From the NCBI GenBank assembly GCA_034440575.1, contig JAOTOL010001524.1:447501-511500 (forward strand): a stretch of 64,000 nt of DNA. Reading direction: 5' to 3'. Positions within the stretch are counted from its first letter, which is position 1, and each line of letters begins with the position of its first letter. Position numbers and translations under genes: made by a program. This stretch comes from Imbricaverruca yamaguchii (Eukaryota; Arthropoda; Thecostraca; Neoverrucidae). The notes beneath the pieces are model-generated. The model was not told the origin of the DNA, ran no database searches, and was given only the letters and a program-made list of their open reading frames with translations. Of the stretch, positions 12,601-21,000 are shown piece after piece.

Positions 12601-15600
12601 TGCGGAGAGAAGTTGCTGCCCAGCTGCTGCAGAACAGCTGGCGGCGGCTGCTGGCACGGCGAGCAGCTGGGCGTCGTCTGGCGGCTGTCGTCACCATTCA
12701 GGTGAGCGGCTGCGTACACTGCGACCCGGAGGCCCGGCAGGATGGTGGCGACTGCTGCCGTCGTGTACGCCGAGCCCGACTGGTGATGGCGGTGCAGTGG
12801 GTCGTGGTAGTTGCACTGCCGGCGAAGCGTGCTGGTGTTTCGGTGTCAATGCCGCGATGGCTTGGTGGTCGGTGTTCACTGATCATTTCGTGACCATTTG
12901 CACTATTGATGATGGCTGGTGGCTCCAGGTCGTGGCTGGATAAGTGTTCATCCCCTGTGTCGCACGAATGTGGAGACTACCATACCAGGGCTCTCGCCTC
13001 TGAATGTTTTACATAATAACAGGAAGGCAAAATGTGTATTGTTTGCGCTGTGCCGTTTCGTGTGAAGGGTGAGATGTGTGAATTGCAAGTGATGGTGTTT
13101 GTGATAATTGCAGTTCCTGCATTCTAAAATTAATAACCGCAAAAAAGTACAACAGCAGGGCTAAACGAATGTTGTATGACGTTTGCGGCGCGTTGAATGA
13201 CATGTGATGAACCCGACGTGGATAAAGGATGTTTGGATATAGGCTGGGTGATGATGTCGGCCGCATTGCACTCACGTGAGAAAGACAGTTTTTTTTGCCC
13301 TCTGGGCGTGCTCAGTCTGCCACCGTCGACATTGTGTCACGTGGTGCGGCAGCGTCCTGAAATCCGTTTTCTCAGAGTGGAGGGTGGCAGGCGAAACGCC
13401 AAAACTGCGTTGACGTCGAAAGAATTTAGCAAAGACTGTCAAAATATGATTAACAGATGCATACCGCATCTTCTAGCAATATTTTGATGGCACTCACGCC
13501 AGGAGTAGAGTATGGTGCAACAGCTCATACAGTTGTATGTCGTGACGTTCCATATAAATCAGTTTCGGAAGTCAAAACTGTTGAATCAAATTTGGGTCTT
13601 GATAGGTGTTGTTTTCTACGTAAATTTCTGAATTTCAGAGCATTGCCGCACCGTCACGTGACCACTGCCGCTGCCGTTTGCAGTCTGCCTGGCGCGGTCA
13701 CGTGACCACCAACGCGGCTGTTCACAGTCCGTCTGGCCTGGTCACGTGACCACCACCGCGTCTGCTCACAGTCCGTCTGACTTTGTCACGTGACCACCGC
13801 CGCGGCTGTTCGCAGTCCGCCTGGCTTGGTCGCGTGACCACCACCGCGGCTGTTCGCAGTCCGCCTGGCTTGGCCACGTGACCACCACCGCGGCTGTTCA
13901 CAGTCGGCCTGTCGCTGTCACGTGACCACCACCGCGGCTGTTCACAGTCGGCCTGTCGTTGTCACGTGACCACCACCGCTGCCGTCCACAGTCGGCCTGT
14001 CGCTGTCACGTGACCACCACCGCTGCCGTTCACAGTCGGCCTGTCGCTGTCACGTGACCACCACCCAGTGTGACATTTTTGAAGAAAATGGGTGGAAAAT
14101 ACCACCTAATGAAAGTTAAATCGACCTCCCTGTCTATGGCTTTGTGGCATCCTTGCTTCCTAGCTGCTCATTGTGAAACCAACATGAACTCAACTGAAGA
14201 CATCCTGATGCCCTTCAACAATTGAAATATGCCAGTTGGGGTGCACCAATGACCTCTGATCAGGACATTTCCTAAAACCGTATCACAAAGCCTCTTCTGA
14301 TTCAGATAGCCTACCCAGTATCCTGAAACCCGGTATCATCCAGCACTCCTTAAGTCCTTATTCAGCAAGCGATGAAGCCCTGCATTGAATACAATATGCA
14401 GGCTTATCAAAGTTGCTCAGTGATAAATTATTCCACTTTCTGAACACTCAATCGACATCCTTCTTCAAGAAGTATCAGCATCCTGCTCATTGATGTGAAG
14501 TATTTATGTCTCCTTTGTAACAGTATCCTGTTTATAAATAGCATGTGCATGCCCTCAATATGGAATGGTGTTACACAAACATTTTGCAATGCAATTCGGG
14601 TAAAGGGATGACCTATGTGAGATGGGATACAATACCAGTTCATCATAGTTATTATTCTCCTTATCCCGAATACATCTTTTCTTAAATTATGGATCTTAAA
14701 ACAAATGATAAAGGTCCAGTCATAATCACCTACACCATCAACTCAAATTTTAGTCTGAAAGGCATCAGAAAATTTTAAATTACACTAATTGCATGTCAAA
14801 TTTCGACATCCTGCTATGCTCATTTCGACATCTCACACCTAATGCAAAACCAATATTTTAACCCTGCCACCACCGCTGCCGTCCACAGTCGGCCTGTCGC
14901 TGTCACGTGACCACCGCCGCTGCCGTCCACAGTCGGCCTGTCGCTGTCACGTGACCACCGCCGCTGCCGTTCACAGTCGGCCTGTCGCTGTGACGTGACC
15001 ACCGCCGCTGCCGTCCACAGTCCGTCTGACTTTGTCACGTGACCACCACCGCGTCTGCTCACAGTCCGTCTGACTTTGTCACGTGACCACCGCCGCTGCC
15101 GTCCACAGTCGGCCTGTCGCTGTCACGTGACCACCACCGCTGCCGTCCACAGTCGGCCTGTCGCTGTCACGTGACCACCACCGCTGCCGTTCACAGTCGG
15201 CCTGTCGCTGTCACGTGACCACCGCCGCTGCCGTCCACAGTCGGCCTGTCGCTGTCACGTGACCACCGCCGCTGCCGTCCACAGTCGGCCTGTCGCTGTC
15301 ACGTGACCACCGCCGCTGCCGTTCACAGTCGGCCTGTCGCTGTCACGTGACCACCGCCGCTGCCGTTCACAGTCGGCCTGTCGCTGTCACGTGACCACCG
15401 CCGCTGCCGTCCACAGTCGGCCTGTCGCTGTCACGTGACCACCGCCGCTGCCGTCCACAGTCGGCCTGTCGCTGTCACGTGACCACCGCCGCTGCCGTCC
15501 ACAGTCGGCCTGGCGCGGGTACGTAGTGCGGCGCGACACCAGTCGGCGGGTGGCGCGCGTGCGCCGCGGTGTGCTGGCGGCAACGCGACGCGCTACCATA

Positions 15601-18600
15601 GACCAGCGGCTGGGCGAGCGCGCCACGCTGTCGCTCGACTTCCTGCTGCACTACCGCGACGTGGGCCACATCAAGGAGGCGCTGTACGAGCTGGAGACGG
15701 TGACGCGTCTGTCGGCCGTGTGCGCTCGCCGGGCCGTCGACGAGCGCGCCGTGCCGGTGCTGTACACACTGCTGGACAACTGCAACCGCAGTGTGCCGCA
15801 CATCGACGCCATGTCGTACTCGCTGAGCGTGCTGCTCAACCTGGCGCAGCACAGCGAGACGGCCGCCGCCGCGGGTCAGGTCAGGTCGCACGTCATGGCC
15901 GGATGATCAGGTCGGGTCATCGGATCGGTTCAGGGTGCTCGGATTGGAAGAGGCACGTACCAGTGAGGTCACCCCTCCCACTATGGGCGCTAGATGACCA
16001 GACCTGATCGATGCGCCCTAAAACTCAAATAACCAACCAACCAACCCCCGTCTAATGCGATCTGAGCATGCTTCCCAGTCATTCGGTTATGGAAGGGCAA
16101 TATTCTGAATATGGTAACGTTTTAGATGAGAGCTCCAGGACGGAGTGTGCTTTGCTAGTGCTGTCTCCAGTTCGGTGGCGTCAGGGCAATCCTCCTAGGT
16201 CTGGTTCCACTAATCAGAACCCACTACTATGTTCAGGTAAGGTCTTTACCTGCTGACTAGGTCAGCCTAGGTCACCCCTCTGCATGGTGACCGTGGTAAC
16301 CCTCTCACCTAGTCGGATCACTAGCTCGTATGTTCTCTGAGCTCGCTAGCTTTGGATTTTTAGCTCATGCTGGTCTTTTTCTCTCCCATTCTGTGTTGTG
16401 CTCTGACCGCAAAATGTCCGTGCGTTCAGCTTGCCAAAAGGCATAAATATGTCACTGATGTATCATTTTGTGATGTATATTCCATGTGATCAATTCACAC
16501 TCTACTACAGATGCCAAGCTCTTGTCGCCCAATACCTTGTTGGTGCATAATTTACGCATCATGTGAACATAGCTTCTCCGCATGCACTGCATTCGCAATC
16601 CCCCGCTAGCAGTGCATCCATATTCATTTTCACTTGGGCGTCAGATGTAAATAAGCGTCTTTTAAGTTAGTTATTGGAGATTTAACTAAGATGTCTGGTG
16701 GTACATAATGTATTTTGTGAGTTGCTGTATAGTTTTGTGAATTGCTGTATTTGTGAGTTGCTGTATTGTTCTAGGTCCACGTACAGTCCAGCATCGCTTC
16801 GAAGCATACCAGCGGAAATTGGAAGCTGGTCATGCTAGCTGTGTTTTATGAGCAGGGACTTATTTCATGGATACACGGGCATGAGTCTATGGAAGATCTC
16901 AACAAGAAGCTAAACTTCTTGCTTACGATGTCCATGATTATCCTTTAGGTGCAGTTTTCCACATAAATTTGATTTTGTACACACACGCTGGAAGTGATGT
17001 GCACCAGCTACAATGGGTTCTGATTTAACAACAATTGTCTTCCCTCTTCGTTTTGGGGCTGTGTGAACGAATGTGGGTGACGTGATAGCCGGGTGGGAAT
17101 TAAGGCACTTCTTAAGAGATTTCATCTCTTAAAATATTTTTGCACTCCAGATTCATACTAGATAGAATGGGCTCCACATGTACTCCGACACAAACATGCA
17201 GAAGGAACAAAAATACAATTTAAAAAAACGAATACAAGATTGAATGAAACATCCACCAAACATGTTATTCTACTTACGATTACCAAATAAACTAGCCACT
17301 TTTCGTGCCATCGAGCACACAGACAACACCCGAACACACACCACACCACACCACACCACAACCAGCGGAAATGCCGACAAGTCAAACCTCGCGCAGACAA
17401 CACCCGAGCGCACACCACACCACACCACAAACAGCGGAAATGCCGACAACACGTAAAACCTCGCGCCTGCGCACTGAATAGTGGCCTCCGGTCGCTACAA
17501 ATTCGGCCGATGCATCTCCAGAAACCTGCTTTCGAGCCACTCTATAGTGGGAAAAACTGACTGTTTTAAGAGACGACTTCCGGAGTCCCGGAGGCCGCCG
17601 ACCGAAATTTGTTTCGTTGACATTTTCTGTTGTGGAAACTGTCTTTCAACCAATCAATGCAAGGTATTTTTTTTATTGACGTCATAACCATTAGGAACTT
17701 TGAACACATGTTTTACAGTGCCATACTGCAAGCACAAGACCTTGACTGATGCTTTGCTTTGCACCGCACGGCCATCGCTTCCAACTGACTCGTGTGAGGT
17801 AGTGGTGTCCGGTCCGTATCGTGCGCAGGGAATTGGCTGCGTATGTAGGTAGGTGTGCGTTCTGAGCTGAGGGTGAAGCGAGTTGAGTTACGGGAGACAA
17901 AGCTGAGCCGAGCATCACAACTCCTGTCTTGCAGAGCCGTCCATTGTTCACTTTGTTTCTTTGCTTTCATGTGACCAAAAATGATGTGTATCACTTATGC
18001 ATATTATGTAGGTACTGACTATATGCATACGATTTTCCTATCGGTTACCGGCAAATATGTTCCATGCATAAACAATATGTCCATGAAAATGTACTCCGGA
18101 AGAAATCTGTTCGCACTCCGACTCCAAACCCGGAAAGTAAGTTTCCAACCCTGCGTGATAGCCGTGTGACAGCTGCTTCTGGCGTGCTTATCTGCGCGAC
18201 TAGTGTCATGTGACAGACGTGCCTCCTGTATCACGATCTAACCCTGAACACAGACCATCCCATGACGTTTCCCGTCGGTTGGCAGGTGGACGGCTGGTGC
18301 TCTGTTCTAGTAAGCAAGATGTCCAGGTTTCGGGAGAAGGCGCCTCACATTTTCATTAAAGCCGCAAGTCTGATGGTGGCCATCCTGCGAGACCAATTCA
18401 TGGTTCAGGTCAGTCAGCTGGTGGGTCTGCTCAGTGTGCCGAAGTGCACGCTTCTCTGGCTCATCTGAGCGGAGAACAATCACAAGCAAGTTGTATGGCA
18501 TGTTTTAATGTTGGTTGCGAGGAAATTCGACAAGGCAACGGGAACATATATACTGAAGCCATGGTGTTGCACTGCACGTTAGTCTGTTGGCTTTCAGTTT

Positions 18601-20749
18601 TAGCATGTTCATCGTGTGCTCATTAAGCACATTTCGAGCGATTTCGGTCTTTCCAGCGTTTACATCAATTCAACACTTCGGATATCAAGTGTTATTTATT
18701 TAAACTTGTCATATCCTACCCAAATTGTGGAATGCTGGGTGCATCGATGTTATTGTATGATGCTATGTGAGTTGGAAAATTCCTTCCCCGAACAAAAAAA
18801 GGCGTAGGTGTGACACTGCCTCATCCTGTCACATTCCCAGCAAACATACGCTAGTCACGCAAGCGGTCACGATATATTATTCAAGACGTTCCACAGATAC
18901 CACTGATGGCTAACTGACGTCGGCACATTGCAGTGAAACCATCTTTCGCTGATCGCTCCGGCCGGTGTGCTTCGGGTTATCGTGGTCATCTTAGCTTGAC
19001 TCGTAATTTGTTCCCGAGCCATTGCTTGCGATGAGGAGAGCAAAACTTGGATTGGGTTGTGCGTGCAATACTTCTCACCGAAGCCGGTTGACCATGCGGT
19101 GTTCGCCCACCGTACAGCATGGTTCCCGTGGGGGGGGGGCGTAGATGTCTAACTCTCGCTTTTGCGTATGGTTGCCTGAATTGGTGGATGGGTGGGAGTT
19201 CAGATGTGGTTACGAGGGTGGAGCGTTCGCCCATTCTCCCTCGTGGCCTGACTCAACCAGCCGTCGACACGACACTAGTCGACTCCCGGATAGAATAGGC
19301 AAACTCGGAAGCGTTCCGTTTGGAAGCCCGAAGTGCGTCGGCATCAGGTCGTTCCTCCACTTCTGCACCCACTGGCTGGCCGAGGGCTGATGTGGGATGT
19401 GCTTTTATGCGCGGATGAATCACCGGTTTGGTTCCGCTGTCTCTCCACGCAACACATGGTGCAGTCGAATTTAAGTAATTTTCAAAGGTTGTATGTCTCA
19501 CTGAAGTCCGGAGTGATGACGAACACGTCCTTTTCCGACTCGAAGTAGCTTTAATTCTGTAAAGTCGTTTCATCATTGAGGACCATATGATGCGAGATAT
19601 CTTGATGCGTCTCGCAGAGCTCAATCAAGTGGCGAAACTGGTTCCACCCCCAGCCGTGTTGGGAAGGGGGAAAATGAGCTAGCTGACACAGCAGCAAGAC
19701 GTATTGTCCAGTGAGGATGCATACGTTCACTGCCTCTCCCAGCAACACGTGTTAGCCAGGGCAGCATTATTTTCCAACGACCAGTGGCAGCAAGCATGAG
19801 ACTCGGCAGCACAACACAAACCAACATTTTACGAATTCAAAGAATTAAAAACAAAAAATTAAGCAAGGCTTGGAGTTCTGGAAATCATCCTCGTGGAACT
19901 CGCGAAAGTGGCATATGATGCCTGCCGATGTGCATGTAACTGCCACCCATGGGTGCCTTCGGCTTGATGAGGGTAGGCGGGTGTGTATTCGCTATGGTGC
20001 TCCGCTAACAATGGAACACGTTCTGTCGTCATGCCCTAGCTTTTTTTACAACGGAGACTGGCGAACGGTATCGTTCAGTTTCTTGATGCTCGGGAAGTCG
20101 CTGATGGTTTGCGAGTGGCCTATGTCGGAAGACCATTTCACTTGACTTCACAAATACGGTTTGCTTGGCTACTCACCAGAATACCTACCCTGCTGTGCGT
20201 GTCATGGCTTACGCATACAGCCTGAATTATAGGACGCCTGGTCGGAATACAGCCTAAGGAAAACCATGCTTAGTTGTGGCTGCTGGATGGTCATCATCTG
20301 TGTACCATAAATCCCAAGCAATCTGTATAAATCGACTCCCCTATGTTAAATACACCGCTCCTGTGGTAGTATCCTACCCGCATAGCACGCAGCAGCTGAA
20401 TTATCATCGCACTGACGACGTCCTCATCCTGCAGTGTAGCAGCAGTGTGCAGTAGCTGTGTTCTCACGCCGAAGACGCCTCCGCCCGGCAGGAGGTCCTC
20501 TCAGACCGACAGAGCGTGCAGCAGCTGCGCTCTCTGCACGCGCTGGCTCTGCGGAAGCACCAGCAGCAGCAGCAGCAGGAGCGGACCGGGCGGCGGCGGC
20601 CGGCCTCCTGCTCGGCGGCGGTGTCGGCGCCCACCAGCAGCCTGCACCTGGGCCGCTGTCAGCTGCGGCAGTTCGCCAGCCCCCTGGCGGCCATCACAGG
20701 CGTTATGGCCGCCCTCGGACTCCACACCGGTGGCGTGTCGAGACAGTGA
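516..20749 (+). CDS. ASPM: ASPM / abnormal spindle orthologue, spliced, 3' part (11 exons in window)
   Basis: The exons join in frame as 516-691, 2427-2637, 2986-3088, 3387-3655, 4284-4415, 5249-5449, 6983-11614, 12564-12701, 15505-15879, 18286-18408 and 20456-20749, giving about 2217 codons and a TGA. The order is that of ASPM: CH region (AFSRDLLSGEGD, RLT/RVMELLQ), second CH region, a long IQ array, then a C-terminal helical domain containing the ALHYLL-like SLDFLLHYRDVGHIKEAL segment and the end motif SPLAAITGVMAALGL. ASPM family proteins bind microtubule minus ends at spindle poles; CH domains contact microtubules and IQ motifs bind calmodulin or myosin light chains (known for the family). 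The N-terminal ASH part and the start codon lie upstream of the window. Flanking exons are very GC-rich (CGC arginine codons), while the middle of the IQ exon uses AGA/CGT. Exon boundaries rest on GT-AG sites, phase agreement and family similarity; no transcript was available. Confidence 0.93.
1643..1688. other. imperfect stem-loop
   Basis: Arms 1643-1660 (ccccagttcgtctgtcga) and 1671-1688 (tcgacagccgaactgggg) are inverted with one mismatch and a 10-nt loop. It lies within intron 1. Function is unknown. Confidence 0.5.
1971..2033 (+). pseudogene. degenerate duplicate of the start of ASPM exon 2
   Basis: After a plausible acceptor (ctctcagcag ending at 1970) the bases read DAVELLQCHFFRYAQLRVTG then TGA. 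True exon 2 starts RVMELLQCQFSLSAQLRVPA. The frame is the one that would follow exon 1. Only the first 20 or so codons are present, with a stop at 2031-2033 and no donor. If spliced in, it would truncate the protein. Confidence 0.75.
2061..2319 (+). repeat. direct repeat R1, copy 2
   Basis: Second copy of the sequence at 1-256, same orientation, 2060 bp away. It ends aggacactgccgggtga, where copy 1 reads aggacactgcctgggtg. It lies between the broken exon-2 copy (1971-2033) and true exon 2. Confidence 0.85.
2427..2637 (+). CDS. ASPM: ASPM exon 2 of window (first CH region, 3' part)
   Basis: Acceptor cccggcag ends at 2426. The first base completes the ACC codon from the previous exon and gives RLTRVMELLQCQFSLSAQ. 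It continues through IHNTRLAVRAADLGL and VDGHRERTLHFLWRLVFKHQ, the typical ASPM CH-domain end. The donor at 2638 is GTCCGA, a weak but acceptable GT site; the exon ends in phase 0. Shortened copies of its first bases and acceptor lie just upstream. Confidence 0.92.
2690..2965 (+). repeat. degenerate short tandem repeat in ASPM intron 2
   Basis: The stretch is made of loosely repeated units of roughly 23 bases of the type ggtcggtgt-cctgtgtcc, with many substitutions. It keeps all reading frames partly open on the opposite strand, which creates spurious ORFs. It fills most of the intron 2638-2985. Confidence 0.6.
2986..3088 (+). CDS. ASPM: ASPM exon 3 of window (linker, LDMEKLRKE)
   Basis: Acceptor tgctacag ends at 2985. 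The exon begins ISSCLDMEKLRKEVARLE, matching the ASPM helical linker after the first CH domain. Two donors fit the phase of the next exon: AAG|GTAATT after 3088 and TCG|GTAACA after 3067. They differ by exactly 21 nt (7 residues, in frame). The downstream site is the better consensus and is used here. Confidence 0.82.
3387..3655 (+). CDS. ASPM: ASPM exon 4 of window (second CH region)
   Basis: Acceptor catccccag ends at 3386; two bases complete a glycine codon. The exon encodes an acidic DEDPTAPADADDADAAL stretch, then VRVLTRWARLVCAHYGLPLH and FCDGRAFCFLLHHYQP, matching the ASPM second CH domain (WVNAVCAFY..FSDGRVLCYLIHHY in the human protein, family knowledge). Donor AAGGAG|GTAGGA follows 3655; phase 0. 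Confidence 0.92.
3656..4283 (+). other. ASPM intron 4
   Basis: The intron is AT-rich, with a short (TA)n run near 3890-3902 and a LINE-tail-like piece (gtccttaagcccaaataact) at about 4051-4070. Nothing else is recognisable. Confidence 0.5.
4284..4415 (+). CDS. ASPM: ASPM exon 5 of window
   Basis: Acceptor gtcctcag ends at 4283 and donor GTGAGT starts at 4416; both ends are in phase 0. It encodes FSYRGINSYDADQLGELRDN then ERTNLTTAFDA. In ASPM relatives the corresponding position is LLENEKKNFHLVRSAV, so this is the middle of the second CH region. Confidence 0.88.
4826..4991 (+). mobile_element. tRNA-derived SINE, type 1 (ASPM intron 5)
   Basis: A 166-bp insertion is flanked by the 12-bp direct repeat CATAGTGATGTG (4814-4825 and 4992-5003). 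The head is tRNA-like, with an A-box-like agtagcctagggtaagttac and a B-box-like ggtttgagtctc. The body gaccaatcggcgtgagag is shared with the SINE at 6087. The 3' end has the hairpin GACGC..GTGTC, then gtaaaaccaataaccaacca. The rest of intron 5 (4416-4825, 5004-5248) shows nothing recognisable. Confidence 0.85.
5249..5449 (+). CDS. ASPM: ASPM exon 6 of window (end of CH2, first IQ motif)
   Basis: Acceptor tggccggcag ends at 5248 and donor GTACCT begins at 5450; phase 0 at both ends. The encoded DRRLVTITLAYLAGRLLELG corresponds to the EKVVITYLSFLCARLLDL helix that closes the CH region in ASPM proteins. It is followed by ARTVQLWWRRRRLAAQLRRQ, the first IQ-type motif. Confidence 0.9.
6087..6255 (+). 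mobile_element. tRNA-Lys-like SINE, type 2 (ASPM intron 6)
   Basis: Flanking repeats CTGGAGAGGAC (6076-6086) and CTGGAAAGGAC (6256-6266) mark a target duplication with one mismatch. The head matches a tRNA-Lys(CTT) pattern: tagctcggttggtagagc, ggactcttgatc and tgggctcgaatgtc. The body tgaccaatcggcgtgagagg equals that of the SINE at 4826, although the head differs. The tail hairpin is GATGC..GCGTC, then gtaaaagaacccaa. Confidence 0.85.
6287..6344 (+). mobile_element. 58-bp stand-alone LINE-tail retroposon
   Basis: The insertion tgggcgctacataaccagta...aatcaatcaac is bounded by the perfect 12-bp repeat GGACGACACGTA (6275-6286 and 6345-6356). It consists only of the GGGCGC/GCGCCC hairpin and the aag-cc-aaataatcaatcaa tail found at the 3' end of the LINE at 33945-34010. 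Confidence 0.85.
6765..6865 (+). repeat. short tandem repeat (about 17 bp) in ASPM intron 6
   Basis: There are about six degenerate copies of cttactgtactaaaaa. The rest of intron 6 (5450-6086, 6357-6764, 6866-6982) shows nothing recognisable. Confidence 0.7.
6983..11614 (+). CDS. ASPM: ASPM giant IQ-repeat exon (1544 codons)
   Basis: Acceptor gccgacag ends at 6982 and donor CAG|GTGAGA follows 11614; 4632 nt with no stop, phase 0 on both sides. It corresponds to the single huge IQ exon of vertebrate ASPM. I count close to 58 IQ-type motifs of the form IQTWYRSLLAMRAARENYQ; the common unit is 27 residues (81 nt). The first five or so and last four motifs are divergent and arginine-rich; the middle ones are nearly identical. 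A four-motif cassette (LLQTWYRRCRTTQ, TVQSCVRCFLVRR, FQRRWRCRADMIEQ, IQAWYRSLLAMRATRE) recurs four times. These motifs are expected to bind calmodulin or light chains along a long helix. Confidence 0.95.
12330..12481 (+). repeat. degenerate tandem repeat near ASPM exon 8 acceptor
   Basis: Roughly 23-bp units of cgtgtcgcagctcacagctg are repeated five to six times, ending 82 bases before exon 8. The remainder of intron 7 (11615-12329) has no recognisable feature. Confidence 0.7.
12482..12537 (+). mobile_element. 56-bp stand-alone LINE-tail retroposon at the exon 8 acceptor
   Basis: The sequence tgggcgctgtataaccgctg...gcgcccgaaaacccaaataac-taactaa is flanked by the perfect 18-bp direct repeat CTAACAGCTGACACGTCT (12464-12481 and 12538-12555). 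The second repeat copy ends 8 bases before the exon 8 splice acceptor, so the insertion has rebuilt the branch-point region from its own target duplication. Confidence 0.88.
12564..12701 (+). CDS. ASPM: ASPM exon 8 of window (IQ motifs)
   Basis: Acceptor gtcctcag ends at 12563 and donor CAG|GTGAGC follows 12701; phase 0. The junction with the previous exon completes an IQ motif (LAVQ|RSVRRFLCRRRQ). The exon contains a second motif (AQLLQNSWRRLLARR) and ends VTIQ, the first half of a third. Confidence 0.9.
13645..14065 (+). repeat. 44-bp splice-junction minisatellite, array 1 (intron 8)
   Basis: There are about ten tandem units of gtcacgtgaccaccaccgcg + gctgttcacagtcggcctgt + cgct. Each contains a copy of the intron 8/exon 9 junction (cacag|tcggcctg), and nine carry an intact CACGTG. 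Units at the left end resemble exon 9 more closely (tctgcctggcgcggtcac). Upstream intron 8 sequence (12702-13644) shows nothing recognisable. Confidence 0.95.
14066..14866. mobile_element. hAT-like non-autonomous DNA element (801 bp) inside the minisatellite
   Basis: The insert interrupts one repeat unit and is flanked by CCACCACC at 14058-14065 and 14867-14874. Removing it with one copy of that 8-mer restores an exact unit. The ends read CAGTGTGACATTTTTG and, inverted, CAGGGTTAAAATATTG: 11 of 16 match and both fit the CAGNG ends known for hAT elements, which make 8-bp target duplications. No transposase is visible; the interior is AT-rich and non-coding. Confidence 0.75.
14867..15504 (+). 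repeat. 44-bp splice-junction minisatellite, array 2 (intron 8)
   Basis: About 14 further units, very uniform, run directly into the real acceptor of exon 9. The last unit supplies the functional ccgtccacag. About 13 units carry GTCACGTGAC. The unit length is 44, so it is out of step with codons. Confidence 0.95.
15505..15879 (+). CDS. ASPM: ASPM exon 9 of window (last IQ motif and conserved helical domain)
   Basis: Acceptor cgtccacag ends at 15504; donor CAG|GTCAGG follows 15879; phase 0. The junction restores VTIQ|SAWRGYVVRR, the strongest IQ motif. It continues with LSLDFLLHYRDVGHIKEALY, LETVTRLSAVCAR, LYTLLDNCNRSVPHIDAM and YSLSVLLNLAQHSE, matching the ASPM C-terminal domain. The first 20 or so bases of this exon are also the seed of the 44-bp minisatellite that fills the end of intron 8. 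Confidence 0.94.
15984..16045 (+). mobile_element. LINE-tail-like retroposon (intron 9)
   Basis: It reads atgggcgctagatgaccaga, then gatgcgccctaaaactcaaa and taaccaaccaaccaac, with the GGGCGC/GCGCCC stem intact. A target duplication is not clear. The rest of intron 9 (15880-18285) shows only the ACACC-type repeat at 17320-17455. Confidence 0.7.
17320..17455 (+). repeat. two-copy repeat with (ACACC)n core
   Basis: Two copies of about 65 bp (acaacacccgaacacacacc..agcggaaatgccgaca) each contain a short cacac-type microsatellite of different length. Confidence 0.8.
18286..18408 (+). CDS. ASPM: ASPM exon 10 of window (C-terminal domain)
   Basis: Acceptor ggttggcag ends at 18285 and donor CAG|GTCAGT follows 18408; phase 0. 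It encodes VDGWCSVLVSKMSRFREKAP and HIFIKAASLMVAILRDQFMV, corresponding to the [35 protein letters not shown] region of ASPM. No coding exon is recognisable in the 2.4 kb before it. Confidence 0.88.
19885..20145 (+). pseudogene. LINE ORF2 C-terminal relic (intron 10)
   Basis: The reading VTATHGCLRLDEGRRVCIRY and APLTMEHVLSSCPSFF resembles the C-terminal Cys/His segment (RIGHTYATHVHLL..CPRCVAVMTVRHVLISCPG) of the LINE at 33840. The flanking intron 10 sequence (18409-19884, 20146-20455) has nothing else recognisable. Confidence 0.6.
20456..20749 (+). CDS. ASPM: ASPM last exon (C-terminus, poly-Q tract)
   Basis: The acceptor is probably gcagtag ending at 20455: the TAG is the last triplet of the intron and phase 0 is kept. 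The encoded SDRQSVQQLRSLHALALRKH aligns with the SKVVDRIYSLYKLTAHKHK helix of ASPM. A (CAG)n run then gives six glutamines. A linker (RRRPASCSAAVSAPTSSLHL) leads to the conserved end CQLRQFASPLAAITGVMAAL, equivalent to the NPLQAIQMVMDTLGI end. The stop TGA is at 20747-20749. The exact acceptor is the least certain boundary in the gene. Confidence 0.8.
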   Translation: MCSHAEDASARQEVLSDRQSVQQLRSLHALALRKHQQQQQQERTGRRRPASCSAAVSAPTSSLHLGRCQLRQFASPLAAITGVMAALGLHTGGVSRQ

Positions 20750-21000
20750 CCTGCCGCGGACACCGACTACACGAGGCATGACAGCGGAAGAACGACGGTG
20801 GGAAGATTTTATTGGTGTGTTTTGTTGTGCCAGCGCCATATCGAGCGATGGTCGTGCGATGTAGGCGCCATTTTTAACACTTGTCTGCTATCTGTATGTA
20901 AATATATAAAGTAGTGTTTGCATTAAGCGTCCGACGTTCTGCAAGTTGAACAATATACAGGGATCCAGGCTGTCGTTTCAAGATCGACCTGATGACTACG
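20750..21000 (+). other. probable ASPM 3' UTR
   Basis: This sequence follows the stop codon. No AATAAA is present close by. The variant hexamer AATATA occurs near 20901 and again in caatatacag near 20950, and either could serve as a weak poly(A) signal. The end of the transcript cannot be placed from sequence alone. Confidence 0.35.

Noticed and set aside
13645..15504. Regularly spaced palindromic repeats resembling a CRISPR array
   Set aside because: The whole 44-bp unit is repeated with no unique spacers, it lies in an intron of a eukaryotic gene, and it derives from the splice junction.
19253..19748. Minus-strand frames with FRHLIELCETHQDISHHMVL
   Set aside because: The sequence looked protein-like, but I could not tie it to any family. 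Neighbouring frames are broken, so no call is made.
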